Shown here: positions 41,791 through 50,756 of the stretch, piece after piece
Position numbering within the stretch: position 1 is the first letter of the stretch
Layout: every line of letters starts with the position of its first letter
Source of the DNA: Candidatus Eiseniibacteriota bacterium
GTDB lineage: Bacteria; Eisenbacteria; RBG-16-71-46
Length of the DNA: 56,709 nt
Direction: 5' to 3'
Assembly (NCBI GenBank): GCA_016223045.1
Contig: JACRPT010000048.1
Span: 1 to 56,709 of the forward strand
Translations under genes and position numbers: made by a program
The notes under the pieces: generated by a model
Told to the model about the DNA's origin: nothing
Databases searched by the model: none
Seen by the model: only the letters and a program-made list of their open reading frames with translations

Positions 41791-43334
41791 GTCCGCGCCT
41801 CCTTCTGCCGCCCGGTCATGTAGAGGCCGAGCGTGCGCTCGTCGGTCTCCGCCGGTCGGGTCTCGTGCACCAGCCGGCCCTCGTACATCACGAAGATGCG
41901 GTCCGAGAGCGCCAGGATCTCGGACAGCTCGGACGACACCAGCAGCACCGCGCGCCCGGCGTCGCGCTCGCGCAGCAGGCGCTGGTGGATGAACGCCATG
42001 GCGCCGAGGTCCACGCCGCGCGTGGGGTGCGCCGCCAGCACCACCGCCGCGCCGCGCGTCAGCTCGCGCGCGGCGATGCGCTTCTGCGGGTTGCCGCCCG
42101 AGCGCTGGCGCGCCCGCCGCGCCGGGCCGGGCGGGCGCACGTCATACTCGGCGAGCCGCGGCGCGGCCAGCGCGGCGAGCGCCCCGGGGGCGAGCAGCGC
42201 CCCGGGCACCAGCGTGCGCTCGCGCTGGCGCCCGAGCAGGAAGTTCTCGGCCAGCGTCATGTCGGGCACCAGCCCGCGGTGCAGCCGGTCGCTCGGGATG
42301 TGCGCGACGCCGGCGGCGAAGCGCTCGCGCGCCGCGTGCGGAGCGCAGGCGTCGCAGCGCCGCCCGGCCACCAGGATCTCGCCGCGCACCGCGGGCCGCA
42401 GGCCCGCCAGGCACTCGACCAGCTCGTGCTGGCCGTTGCCCTCGACCCCGGCGATGCCGACGATCTCGCCCGCCTCCACCTCGAACGAGACGCGCTTCAC
42501 TGCCGCGAGCCCGCGCTCGTCGCTCACGTCGAGCATGCGCACCTCGAGCAGCGGGGCCTCGCTCGACCGCGGGGCGCCCGTGCGCGCGTGGAGCGGCGGG
42601 ATCGGGCGTCCCACCATCAGCTCGGCCAGGCGCTCGACGGTGAGCGACGCGACCGGCCCGCCGCCCACCACGCGCCCGGCGCGCATCACCGTGACGCGCT
42701 GCGCCAGCGCCATCACCTCGGCGAGCTTGTGGGTGATGAGCACGATGGTCGTGCCGTTCCCCTGCAGTTCGCGCAGCACGCGGAACAGGTCGTCCACCTC
42801 GTGCGGCGTGAGCACCGCGGTGGGTTCGTCGAGGATGAGCACGCGCGCGCCGTGGTAGAGCGCCTTGAGGATCTCGACCCGCTGCTGCGCGCCGACCGAG
42901 AGGCTCGCGATGCGCGCACGCGGGTCCACCGGCAGCCGGTGGCGCTCGGCGAGCGCAGCCACCGCGCGCTCGGCGCGCGCGGGGCTGAAGCCCCCGAGCG
43001 CGGCGCCGGGCTCGCGCGCCAGCGTCACGTTCTCGGCCACGGTCAGCGGCCCCACCAGCATGAAGTGCTGGTGCACCATCCCCAGGCCCAGCCGCATGGC
43101 GTCGGCCGGGCGGTGGATGCGCACGGTGCGGCCGTCCACCTCGATCGAGCCCGCATCGGGCTGGAGCAGGCCGTAGAGCACGCGCACGAGCGTGCTCTTG
43201 CCGGCGCCGTTCTCGCCCACCAGCGCGTGGATCTCGCCGGGCGCGAGGTCGAGCGACACGTCGTCGTTCGCGACCACCGGGCCGAAGCGGCGGGTGATAT
43301 GGCGGAGCGAGACGGCGGGGGCCGGCGCGGTCAT
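41787..43334 (-). CDS. nupO: nucleoside ABC transporter ATP-binding protein (NupO type)
   Basis: A 515-residue double ABC ATPase. The first half has Walker A GENGAGKST near residue 41, LSVGAQQR in place of LSGGQ, and Walker B VLILDEPTAVL near 160. The second half has a degenerate Walker A (GVEGNGQHE), the signature RSGGNPQKR and VVLAAHPTRGVD. This asymmetry is usual for sugar/nucleoside importers (RbsA/NupO type). ATG 43334 lies 10 nt after a TAGGCT -10, so the mRNA may be leaderless. An in-frame start at 43418 would span the promoter and is rejected. Confidence 0.92.
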
Positions 43335-43344
43335 GGCGCGTCGG

Positions 43345-43373
43345 AGCCTAGCCGCGCTCCGGGGGCGCGTCCA
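43345..43373 (-). promoter_or_regulatory. promoter of nupOP, leaderless
   Basis: On the minus strand TGGACG (43373-43368), 17-nt spacer, TAGGCT (43350-43345), then 10 nt to ATG 43334. Transcription would start about three bases before the start codon. Confidence 0.5.
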
Positions 43374-43463
43374 GCATGGCAGGCGGCGTGGCTGGCGGCG
43401 TCGCATGCGAGATTCCATCTCGGTCTGTCCGGGGGGCGGCTGCAGCCCGGGAACCGAATCCGC

Positions 43464-43493
43464 GCGACAGGGTAAGGAGGATAGCGGTATCCT
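43464..43493 (+). promoter_or_regulatory. candidate promoter for Cys-rich genes E and F
   Basis: GCGACA (43464-43469), 18-nt spacer, TATCCT (43488-43493). The -35 is a partial match, but the 18-nt spacing agrees with the local consensus. The leader would be about 27 nt. Confidence 0.4.
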
Positions 43494-43526
43494 CTACGCG
43501 CCTGATGGGTTTCCCTCAGGACCTCG

Positions 43527-44312
43527 ATGGATGTCGCCTTGAAACCCCTCATCGCAGGCGTGGCCACGTTGCTGTCGCTCGCGGGCGCCGGTCCCGGCCT
43601 GGCGGGCGGGATCAACCTGGCCTGGGACCAGTGCTGGCCCGAGGGCGGGACGAGCAACAGGCGCTTCGCGTGCGACACGAACGCCGGCTACCAGCAGATC
43701 GTAGGGTCGTTCGCGCCGTTCGAGGCTCACCCCAACTTCGTGGGCACGGAGATCATCATGGATGTCGTCTCGCTCACGAGCGCGCTGCCGGACTGGTGGC
43801 AGTTCTTCAATCCCGGCTCCTGCCGGAGGACCGCGCTCTCGGCCTCCGCCGACTTCGCGCAGTCTCCTCAGACCTCCTGCGTGGACCCATGGCAGGGGCG
43901 GGCGGCAGGGGGCATCGCGGCGTACCAGACCAGCACCTCCGTGCCGCCGGTCCCGAACGGCCTTCCCAATGCGGCGCGACTGAAGGTGGCGTTCGCCCTC
44001 GAGTTCCCCGAGTCGCTCGGCGCCGAGGCCGAGTACTACGGCTTCCGTCTCTCGATCTCGAACGCGAAGACCTTCGGCGACAGCGCCTGCGGCGGTTGCG
44101 AGAGCAACGTCTGCATCCTGCTGACCGAGATCAAGGTGGCGGACTCCGGCGGGTTCCAGGAGCGGCTCTGGTCGTGGCTCGCGAACGGCGCGGTGACGTG
44201 GGAGTGCGCGAGCTGGTGGTGGGGAGAGTGGGCCACCTGCTATGCGACACCCGGCTGCACCGTGGCCGCGCGCAACGCCACCTGGGGCCAGGTGAAGAGC
44301 CTCTACCGATGA
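43527..44312 (+). CDS. secreted Cys-rich protein E, TWGQVKSLYR-terminal family
   Basis: A 261-residue paralogue of proteins A and B, found 25 kb away. The signal peptide (LIAGVATLLSLAGAGPGLA) leads into GGINLAWDQCWPE. The shared cysteines (QCW, FAC, GSCR, SCVDP, CGGCxxxVC) are kept. Blocks include ALPDWWQFFNPGSC, AGGIAAYQTST, NGLPNAARLKVA, AEYYGFRLSISNAKT and LLTEIK. The last third has a Trp-rich insertion (CASWWWGEWATC) with two extra cysteines. It ends TWGQVKSLYR. The stop overlaps the start of F (ATGA), so E and F form a translationally coupled pair. The function is unknown. Confidence 0.82.
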   Translation: MDVALKPLIAGVATLLSLAGAGPGLAGGINLAWDQCWPEGGTSNRRFACDTNAGYQQIVGSFAPFEAHPNFVGTEIIMDVVSLTSALPDWWQFFNPGSCRRTALSASADFAQSPQTSCVDPWQGRAAGGIAAYQTSTSVPPVPNGLPNAARLKVAFALEFPESLGAEAEYYGFRLSISNAKTFGDSACGGCESNVCILLTEIKVADSGGFQERLWSWLANGAVTWECASWWWGEWATCYATPGCTVAARNATWGQVKSLYR

Positions 44313-45070
44313 CGCGGCGGGAACCAACGCCAGTGAGGTGGGCGGGGGCAGCCGCGATCGCCTGCTGTCTTGCCGTGATGCTGGCCTCGACCTGCTGGGC
44401 CGGCGGCGTCAACTTCGCGTGGAACGGGTGCCTGCCCGAGGGCGGCGTATCGAGCCTGAGCTCTCAGTGCAGCGGGAACACCGGATCGATCGAGGCGGTC
44501 GGCTCGTTCGTGGTGTCGCAGCCGCGGCCCGCGTTCGTCGGCAACGAGATCGCGATCGACATCCAGGCCGACGCCTCGGCGCTCCCCGACTGGTGGCAGT
44601 ACTTCAACGACCGCGCGTGCCGCGCCACCGCGCTCTCGGCGTCCTTCGACTTCAGGGGCGCCCCGCAGACCTCGTGCACGGATCCGTTCTCGGGGCTGGC
44701 GATGGGCGGGCTCGCCGCCTACCAGACCGCGCAGACCTACCCGGCCGTGCCGAGCGGTGCCCCGAACGCGGCGCGCCTCGTGCTCGGCGTCGCGGTGGCG
44801 ACCCCGAGCCCGCTCTCGGCGGGGGTCGAGTACTACTGCTTCCGGCTGCGCATCACCATGCAGCGGACCACCGGCGGCGGCGCCTGCGCGGGCTGCACGG
44901 TCCCGGTCTGCCTGACGCTCAACGAGATCAGGGCCGCGGAAAACACCGGTCCGGTGGAGCGGCTCACGAACGCGCTCCAGAGCAGCATGATCTCCTGGCA
45001 GGAGGCGTCGGGGTGCCAGTCGGCGGTCAAGAACCGGACCTGGGGGCAGGTCAAGAACCTTTACCGTTGA
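44309..45070 (+). CDS. secreted Cys-rich protein F, TWGQVKNLYR-terminal family
   Basis: A 253-residue paralogue coupled to E. The signal region (AAAIACCLAVMLASTCWA) has a Cys near its cleavage site but no good lipobox. The mature part begins GGVNFAWNGCLPE. Conserved pieces are ALPDWWQYFNDRAC, TSCTDPF, GGLAAYQT, SGAPNAARLVLG, CAGCTVPVCLTLNEIR and the terminal TWGQVKNLYR (Asn instead of Ser). An extra Cys in YYCFRLRI is shared with the divergent protein D (RYCFARVLF), linking D to this branch. The function is unknown. Confidence 0.82.
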   Translation: MTRREPTPVRWAGAAAIACCLAVMLASTCWAGGVNFAWNGCLPEGGVSSLSSQCSGNTGSIEAVGSFVVSQPRPAFVGNEIAIDIQADASALPDWWQYFNDRACRATALSASFDFRGAPQTSCTDPFSGLAMGGLAAYQTAQTYPAVPSGAPNAARLVLGVAVATPSPLSAGVEYYCFRLRITMQRTTGGGACAGCTVPVCLTLNEIRAAENTGPVERLTNALQSSMISWQEASGCQSAVKNRTWGQVKNLYR

Positions 45071-45103
45071 CATTTCGCCGCAGCGGCGGCCGGCGGTTCG
45101 GCC

Positions 45104-45109
45104 TATAAT
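45104..45109 (+). promoter_or_regulatory. -10 element TATAAT before the GH38-like gene
   Basis: A perfect TATAAT lies 63 nt before GTG 45173. The nearest TTGACA (45067) is 31 nt away and overlaps the stop of gene F, too far to be its -35, so only the -10 is supported. Confidence 0.4.
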
Positions 45110-45172
45110 GGAGCGTCGCTCGTACCCGCGCGTGCGGCGCGTCACGCCGTCGTCCCCCTCCGGGAACCTCTC

Positions 45173-48025
45173 GTGCCTCGCATCCTTCGCCTCCGCTCCG
45201 TGCTCTGCGCCGCGCTGCTCGCCAGCCTGCCCGGCAGCGCGCCCGCGCATGCCGCCACCCCCAGGCGGCTCTACATCGCGAACGACGAGCACACCGACTA
45301 CTTCTGGACCGCGGACGATGCCGCCTACCGCACCGCGTTCCTCGACATGCTCGACTACTACATGGACCAGGCCGACTCGACCGCGTCGAACCCGTCCGAC
45401 GCGCGCGGGCGCTTCAACTGCGACGGCAGCCTGTGGGTGTGGGAGTACGAGCGCGGCCGGGGTCCCGCGCAGTTCCAGCGCCTGGTGGACCACCTGCGTG
45501 ACGGCACCATCACCATGCCGCTGAACACCGCGGTGCTGCTCTACGGCGCGATGCCGACCGAGGCGGTGCTGCGCAACATGGAGTACGCGGGGCGCCTCGA
45601 GCGGCGGTTCGGGCTGCGCTTCCCGCTGGTCGTGCCGATGGAGGACCAGACGCTGCCCGGCGGGGTGGGCGCGCTGTGGGCGGGCGCGGGCGCGCGCTGG
45701 GCCTGGAAGGGGATCTGCGGCTGCGCCACGCGCATCGACGCCGGCCATCGCCCGCGCGAGATCTACCGCTTCACCGGGCCCGACGGCTCGTCCGTCCTGG
45801 TGAAGTGGAACTCGCTCGACACCAACCACGGCCTGGGCGGCTACTGCGAGGCCAGCGACCCCGCGGCCGCCGTGCTGTACATGGACGGCGACGCCGGATT
45901 CCGGTCGCGCTGGCCGTGGCCGGTGGCCGCGGCGTTCGGCTACGGCTGCGACCGCTTCGAGACCTTCACCACCGCGTTCGTGGACGCCGCGATCGGGCTG
46001 TCGGGTCCCGACCGCCGCGTCATCGTCTCGAACGAGGCCGACTTCTTCCAGGACTTCGAGGCCAACTACGGCGCGCAGGTCCCGGCCTTCTCGGGCTCGC
46101 TCGGCAACGAGTGGGACCTCTACACCGCCTCGATGGGCGAGGTCACCGCCGACTTCAAGCGCCACCTGGAGAAGCTGCGCACCGCCGAGGCGCTCGCCAC
46201 CGTGGCGTCGCTGGACGACACCACCTTCATGCGCGGGCGCGAGAGCGCGCGTGACTCGGCGTTCCTCGCCTGCGGCCTGTACTACGAGCACGACTGGACC
46301 GCCGACGGCCCGGTGCCGCGCGACCGGCGCGCGCAGTTCCAGCGCGACATGCGCGACGCGCTCGCCGGCTACGTGGACCGGCTTCACGACGACGCGCTCG
46401 CCGCGGTCGCGGCGCTGGTGAGCGGGCCTCCCGGCGTCGAGCGCCACCTGGTCTTCAACCCGCTGTCGTGGGAGCGCACCGACTTCGCCGACCTCGCGGT
46501 GGCGCAGCCGCTGCCGGTGCACGTGGTGGACGTGGCGGCCGGCGCCGAGGTGCCGAGCCAGCCGGTGCAGGTGGACGGGCAGCCGCGCGTGCGCATCCTC
46601 GCCTCCGCGGTGCCGCCGGTCGGCTACCGGGTCTACGAGGTGCGGGCGGGCGCGGGCGGCAGCTTCCCGCCGGCCGCCACCGCGGACGGCGGCGCGCTCG
46701 ACAATGGGATCTACCGCGTTGCGCCCGGTGCGCGCGGCGAGATCGCGAGTCTCAAGGACCACCGGAGCGGCGACCGCGAGCTGGTGGCGCCGGGCGGCGC
46801 GCTCCACGACCTGGGCTCGGGGAACGGGGGCGCCGTGCTCGAGAGCGCGGGCCCGGTGTCGGCGACGCTCCGCGTGGTGGCGGGTGGCAGTCCCGCGCAC
46901 GAGACGCGCGTCACCCTCTACGCCGGGCTCGACCGCGTGGACATCGAGGGGCGCGTGACCGGGAACTTCTCGAGCGAGGTGGCCTGCGACTACGCCTTCG
47001 ACCTGCCGGGCGCGGCGATGCGCCACGAGGAGGTCGGGATGATCGCGCGCGTCGCCCGCCAGTCGAACGGCGGCGACTACGCGGACCAGAACGCGCGCAC
47101 CGACTGGCTCACCTTCAACCACTTCGTGGACCTGTCGCAGAGCGCCTACGGCGTCACGGTCTCGAACTGGGACAGCCCGTTCTTCAGGGCCGGGAACAGC
47201 ACGCCCGACTCGCTCGACGCCGCGACGCCGGAGATCTCCGCGGTGGTGGGCGTGCAGGTGGACGGTCCGTCGCTCGGCATCGGCGCGCAGGGCGGCGACG
47301 CCTCGTTCCTGGACCGCTTCGCGCTGCGCGCGCACGGCGCGTACGACCCGGCTGCGGCGATGCGCTTCGCCCTCGAGCACCAGGACCCGCTGGTGGCCGC
47401 GCGCGTCACCGGCGGCGCGAACGCGCCGCTCACGAACGCGACGTGGTCGCTCCTCACCATCAGCTCGCCGGACATCCTGCTGTGGGCGCTCAAGCCCGCG
47501 GAGGAGGGGATCGGCCAGGGCGTGATCGCGCGCGTCTGGAACCTCGCGGAGGCTCCGCGCACGCTCGGGCTCGCGCTGCCGGGCGACGCGCTCGAAGCGG
47601 CGCGGCGCGTCACCCACATCGAGACCGACCTCGGGCCCGCGAGCGTCGCCGGCGGCCTGCTCACCGACCCGCTCGCGCGCCAGCAGCTCGCCACCTACCG
47701 GCTGATCCGCGGGCCGGGCACCGGCGCGCCCGCGGGGGTGGGCACGCCGCCGCTCGTGCTCGGGCGGTACCCGAACCCGGTCACGGGCGGGAAGAGCGTG
47801 ACGCTGGAGTACGTGCTCGCGGCCGCGGGGCGCGTGCGGCTCGCCGTTCTCGACCTGCGGGGCACGCGCGTGGCGACGATCGCCGAGGGCTGGCGCGCCG
47901 CCGGCCCGCAGTCCGTGACCTGGAGCGTCGCGGGCGACGGCGGCCGGCGCCTGGCGCCCGGGATGTACTTCGTGCGCCTCGAGGCCGCGGGCAGGAGCGC
48001 GGCGAAGAAGATCGTGCTGCTCTAG
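45173..48025 (+). CDS. secreted glycoside hydrolase, GH38 alpha-mannosidase-like, with FlgD-like C-terminus
   Basis: A 950-residue exported protein. After the signal peptide (SVLCAALLASLPGSAPAHAA), RLYIANDEHTDYFWTADDA carries the H-x-D...W pattern at the start of the GH38 catalytic barrel. LYYEHDWTADG near residue 365 and HLVFNPLSWERTDFADL near 425 are like the helical and beta-sandwich parts of GH38 enzymes. Remaining text (DHRSGDRELVAPGGALHDLG) fits the large C-terminal sandwich domain. The last 85 residues are an FlgD-type Ig domain (GRYPNPVTGGKSVTLEYVL..., APGMYFVRLEAAG), probably for surface attachment. The nucleophile was not pinned down, so the activity (alpha-mannosidase or another GH38 specificity) is inferred. 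It overlaps the convergent metallo-hydrolase by 4 nt. Confidence 0.72.
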   Translation: MPRILRLRSVLCAALLASLPGSAPAHAATPRRLYIANDEHTDYFWTADDAAYRTAFLDMLDYYMDQADSTASNPSDARGRFNCDGSLWVWEYERGRGPAQFQRLVDHLRDGTITMPLNTAVLLYGAMPTEAVLRNMEYAGRLERRFGLRFPLVVPMEDQTLPGGVGALWAGAGARWAWKGICGCATRIDAGHRPREIYRFTGPDGSSVLVKWNSLDTNHGLGGYCEASDPAAAVLYMDGDAGFRSRWPWPVAAAFGYGCDRFETFTTAFVDAAIGLSGPDRRVIVSNEADFFQDFEANYGAQVPAFSGSLGNEWDLYTASMGEVTADFKRHLEKLRTAEALATVASLDDTTFMRGRESARDSAFLACGLYYEHDWTADGPVPRDRRAQFQRDMRDALAGYVDRLHDDALAAVAALVSGPPGVERHLVFNPLSWERTDFADLAVAQPLPVHVVDVAAGAEVPSQPVQVDGQPRVRILASAVPPVGYRVYEVRAGAGGSFPPAATADGGALDNGIYRVAPGARGEIASLKDHRSGDRELVAPGGALHDLGSGNGGAVLESAGPVSATLRVVAGGSPAHETRVTLYAGLDRVDIEGRVTGNFSSEVACDYAFDLPGAAMRHEEVGMIARVARQSNGGDYADQNARTDWLTFNHFVDLSQSAYGVTVSNWDSPFFRAGNSTPDSLDAATPEISAVVGVQVDGPSLGIGAQGGDASFLDRFALRAHGAYDPAAAMRFALEHQDPLVAARVTGGANAPLTNATWSLLTISSPDILLWALKPAEEGIGQGVIARVWNLAEAPRTLGLALPGDALEAARRVTHIETDLGPASVAGGLLTDPLARQQLATYRLIRGPGTGAPAGVGTPPLVLGRYPNPVTGGKSVTLEYVLAAAGRVRLAVLDLRGTRVATIAEGWRAAGPQSVTWSVAGDGGRRLAPGMYFVRLEAAGRSAAKKIVLL

Positions 48026-48861
48026 CCCGCCGCCTCCCAGGCGAGGCGGACGTTCGCGCGATGGACCTCGTCCATCGCCGCGCCCTTCCCGGTGTAGTCC
48101 ATCGCCGCGAGCCGCGCCTGCGCCTGGTCCGGGCCGAGGCGGGCGGCGCGGGCGTCCCGCACGCCCTGCTCCAGCGCGTCCAGGTAGGCCAGGTCGCACG
48201 CCAGTCGCGCGCGCACCTCGTCGCCGCGCGCGATCGCGCCGTGGCCCGGGACGAGCGTCGCGGCGGCGCCGGCCTCCACGAGCGGACGCAGCTTCTCCAG
48301 CGTGGCCCGGTAGACCGCGGGCGGGCGGTCGAGCCACGGGATCTCGAGGTCGGAGAGCATGTCGGCCGCGATCAGCACCCGGTGGCCGGGAAGGAGCGTC
48401 GCGAGCTGGCTGTCGCAGTGCCCCGGCGCTTCGTGGAACTCCAGCCGCCACGGCCCGAGCGTCGCCGCGTCGCCCCCGGCGAGCGGCACATCCGGCGCGA
48501 ACGGCTCGAAGCCGCGGGTCCACGATGCGCCGCACCCGGCGGCGCACGCGGCCGCGGCGCGCCGGATGGCGTCGGCGTCGCGCAGCAGCTCCGCCGCGAG
48601 CCGGTGATGCCCGAGCGTCCGCGCGCCGGGCCACCACGCGCGGCCCACGACGTGGTCCCAGTGCGCGTGGGTGAAGAGCAGCGCCACCTCGCGCGCGCCC
48701 GAGCCGCGCACGGCGGCGGCGAGGTCGTCGAGTTCGGCGGGGAGCACGCCGGGGTCCACGAGCACGGCGTGCTCCCGGTCCGCGAGCAGCACGCTGTTCA
48801 TGGCGAACGCGCGGCTCTGCCGCACGCGGATGCCGCTCCCGAGGTCGGTCCAGGCGGGCAT
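48022..48861 (-). CDS. metallo-beta-lactamase-fold hydrolase
   Basis: A 279-residue MBL-fold protein. FTHAHWDHVVG near residue 64 is the HxHxDH metal motif, with APGHCDSQLATLLPGHRVLIAADML (third His and Asp) and LVPGHGAIARGDEV following. The spacing fits glyoxalase II/RNase Z-like hydrolases; a substrate cannot be named. A Cys pair (ACAAGCGASW) lies between the motifs. GGAGGG precedes ATG 48861, 18 nt after the BmpA stop, so it probably belongs to the tdk-bmpA transcript. It is convergent with the GH38-like gene. Confidence 0.85.
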   Translation of the reverse strand: MPAWTDLGSGIRVRQSRAFAMNSVLLADREHAVLVDPGVLPAELDDLAAAVRGSGAREVALLFTHAHWDHVVGRAWWPGARTLGHHRLAAELLRDADAIRRAAAACAAGCGASWTRGFEPFAPDVPLAGGDAATLGPWRLEFHEAPGHCDSQLATLLPGHRVLIAADMLSDLEIPWLDRPPAVYRATLEKLRPLVEAGAAATLVPGHGAIARGDEVRARLACDLAYLDALEQGVRDARAARLGPDQAQARLAAMDYTGKGAAMDEVHRANVRLAWEAAG

Positions 48862-48879
48862 CGGGCGGCCCTCCGTCCC

Positions 48880-49917
48880 CTACTTCGACGGCGCCACGAT
48901 CTTCCCGGCGACGATCTCCTCGCGCAGCGAGTCCACCTTCGCCTTCACCGGGTCGGGGATGAGCGCCCGGTTGCGGTCGTCGTAGACCCAGCCGACGCCG
49001 TCCTCCTTGAGCCCGAACTCCTGGATCCCGCCCTTCCAGACGCCGCCCTTCAGGTCCCGGATGGTGTCGAACACGGAGGTCTCCACGTGCTTGACCATCG
49101 AGGTGAGGATGTGACCGGGGGCCTCGTCGTACTGGTCGGCATCCACGCCGATGGCGAGCTTCTTCTTCTCGCGCGCGGCTTCGAACACGCCGAGGCCGGT
49201 CGAGCCGGAAGCATGGAAGATGATGTCGGCCCCCTGGTCGTACTCGGCGAGCCCCAGTTCCTTGCCCTTCGTCGGGTCCTTGAACGCGCTGCCGGTGGTG
49301 CCGGCGTACTTGACGATGACCTCGGCCTCCGGGTTCACGGCCTTCGCGCCCGCGACGTAGCCGGCCTCGAACTTCTTGATGAGCGGGATCTGCATGCCGC
49401 CCACGAAGCCGATCCTGCCGGTCTTCGTGAGCAGCGCGGCGAGCGCGCCGACCAGGTAGGAGCCCTCCTCCTCCTTGAACTTGAGCGCGGCCAGGTTGGG
49501 CGGGAGCTGCTGGCCTTCCTTCACGGTGTAGTCCACGCACGCGAACTTCACGCCCGGGAACTCCTGCGCGAGGCCGTAGATGTCGTCGGAGAACAGGAAG
49601 CCCACGCCGAAGACGATCTGCGAGCCGCCGGCCGCGAGCTGGCGCATGGCGGCCTCCCGGTCCGCGCCCTCGCCGGTCTCGAGCGTGGCGAACTCCACGC
49701 CCAGCTCCTGCTTCGCGCGCTCGAGGCCGGCGTAGGCGGCATCGTTGAACGACTTGTCGCCACGTCCGCCGACGTCGAAGACCAGGCCGACCTTGAGCGT
49801 CGTGGCGGGGGAGGAACCGGAGGTCGCGGGCTTCTCAGCCCTTCTTCCGCATCCCGCGGCGAGGACGACGACGAGGGCGAGGTTTGCGCTGGCGCGGGCG
49901 AACGGGCGAAGTCTCAT
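48880..49917 (-). CDS. BmpA-family nucleoside-binding lipoprotein
   Basis: A 345-residue substrate-binding lipoprotein of the BmpA/PnrA (Med) family. The lipobox is VVLAAGC near residue 22, giving lipidation at Cys. [24 protein letters not shown] is the family's diagnostic first strand and loop (GRGDKSFND). [29 protein letters not shown] and [22 protein letters not shown] follow. Such proteins capture purine nucleosides for the NupOPQ permease. Its partner genes lie 5.5 kb (nupO) and 15 kb (nupQ) downstream on the same strand. The reading frame overlaps the end of tdk by 83 nt. Confidence 0.93.
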   Translation of the reverse strand: MRLRPFARASANLALVVVLAAGCGRRAEKPATSGSSPATTLKVGLVFDVGGRGDKSFNDAAYAGLERAKQELGVEFATLETGEGADREAAMRQLAAGGSQIVFGVGFLFSDDIYGLAQEFPGVKFACVDYTVKEGQQLPPNLAALKFKEEEGSYLVGALAALLTKTGRIGFVGGMQIPLIKKFEAGYVAGAKAVNPEAEVIVKYAGTTGSAFKDPTKGKELGLAEYDQGADIIFHASGSTGLGVFEAAREKKKLAIGVDADQYDEAPGHILTSMVKHVETSVFDTIRDLKGGVWKGGIQEFGLKEDGVGWVYDDRNRALIPDPVKAKVDSLREEIVAGKIVAPSK

Positions 49918-50524
49918 CGGAACCTCCGGGTGGACTCGGCGATTCGGGCGCGGACACGCGGCGGCCGAGCTCGAAGCAGCGGCGGCAACGGGCCTCGTAC
50001 AGGTCGGCGCCGCCGACCACCACGAGGCCGCCGCGCCGCACCTTGCGGTAGGTGCGGTTGGCGGGATTGCCGCAGACGACGCAGATGGCGAGGGTCTTGG
50101 TGATGTACTCGGCGATGGCGAGCAGCTGCGGCATCGGGTCGAAGGGCTTGCCGCGGTAGTCCTGGTCGAGGCCCGCCACGATGACCCGCTTGCCGCGCCG
50201 CGCCAGCCTCTCGCACACCCGGACCAGCCCGGGTCCCAGGAACTGACCCTCGTCGATGCCGATGACCTGGGCCTCGTGGGCGTAGCGCAGGATGTCGCCG
50301 GCCTCCCTGACGGAGCGCGACGGGATGCGCAGCTCGGAATGCGAGACGATGGCGTCGCGCGCGTAGCGATCGTCGATGCCGGGCTTGAAGATCTCGACCT
50401 TCTGGCGGGCGATCTGGGCGCGGCGGAGCCGCCGGATCAGCTCCTCCGTCTTGCCGCTGTACATGCTCCCGACGATGACCTCGATCCAGCCGGACGCGGG
50501 GAAGGGAGGGGTGGGCTCGCTCAT
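49835..50524 (-). CDS. tdk: thymidine kinase
   Basis: A 229-residue type II thymidine kinase that phosphorylates thymidine in nucleoside salvage. P-loop GSMYSGKT at about 19-26, IGIDEGQFL near residue 88 (catalytic Glu), [10 protein letters not shown] near 119, and the zinc site CVVCGNPA...CRRC are all present. The final 40 residues are Arg/Pro-rich, unlike most TdkII proteins, and run 83 nt into the bmpA gene. It starts at ATG 50524, 9 nt after a -10, with no Shine-Dalgarno, so it is probably leaderless. Being the first gene before bmpA, it joins the nucleoside uptake set. Confidence 0.93.
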   Translation of the reverse strand: MSEPTPPFPASGWIEVIVGSMYSGKTEELIRRLRRAQIARQKVEIFKPGIDDRYARDAIVSHSELRIPSRSVREAGDILRYAHEAQVIGIDEGQFLGPGLVRVCERLARRGKRVIVAGLDQDYRGKPFDPMPQLLAIAEYITKTLAICVVCGNPANRTYRKVRRGGLVVVGGADLYEARCRRCFELGRRVSAPESPSPPGGSDETSPVRPRQRKPRPRRRPRRGMRKKG

Positions 50525-50533
50525 GGCGGCCGC

Positions 50534-50563
50534 ACGCTAGCGAAGCGGGCGCGCGCGTGTCAA
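50534..50563 (-). promoter_or_regulatory. promoter of tdk, leaderless
   Basis: On the minus strand TTGACA (50563-50558), 18-nt spacer, TAGCGT (50539-50534), then 9 nt to ATG 50524. It is one of the cleanest promoters in the window. Confidence 0.7.
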
Positions 50564-50756
50564 CGACCGCACCGCTGGACCGCGCCGGCGCCGCGCGCCG
50601 CGCGCCGCTGCCGACCGCTAAAGCTGACGGTCGAGGTGGACGATACCGATGGGTGCGCGGGTGCCTCCGGGCCGCTGCCGGTCCTCCCGGGGCCTGACCC
50701 CTCATCCTGGCGATGGGCACCTCGAGACGTTGCAGGACCTGCGAAAGGGATTTCCG

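Noticed and set aside
45067-45109. TTGACA...TATAAT as a full promoter
   Set aside because: The spacing is 31 nt, far from 17-18, and the TTGACA overlaps a stop codon. Only the -10 is retained.
44303-49540. 1745-residue minus-strand ORF
   Set aside because: It lies opposite the Cys-rich E/F and GH38-like genes and across the MBL and BmpA genes, is Arg/Gly/Ala/His-rich with no domain, and arises from GC-rich codon structure.
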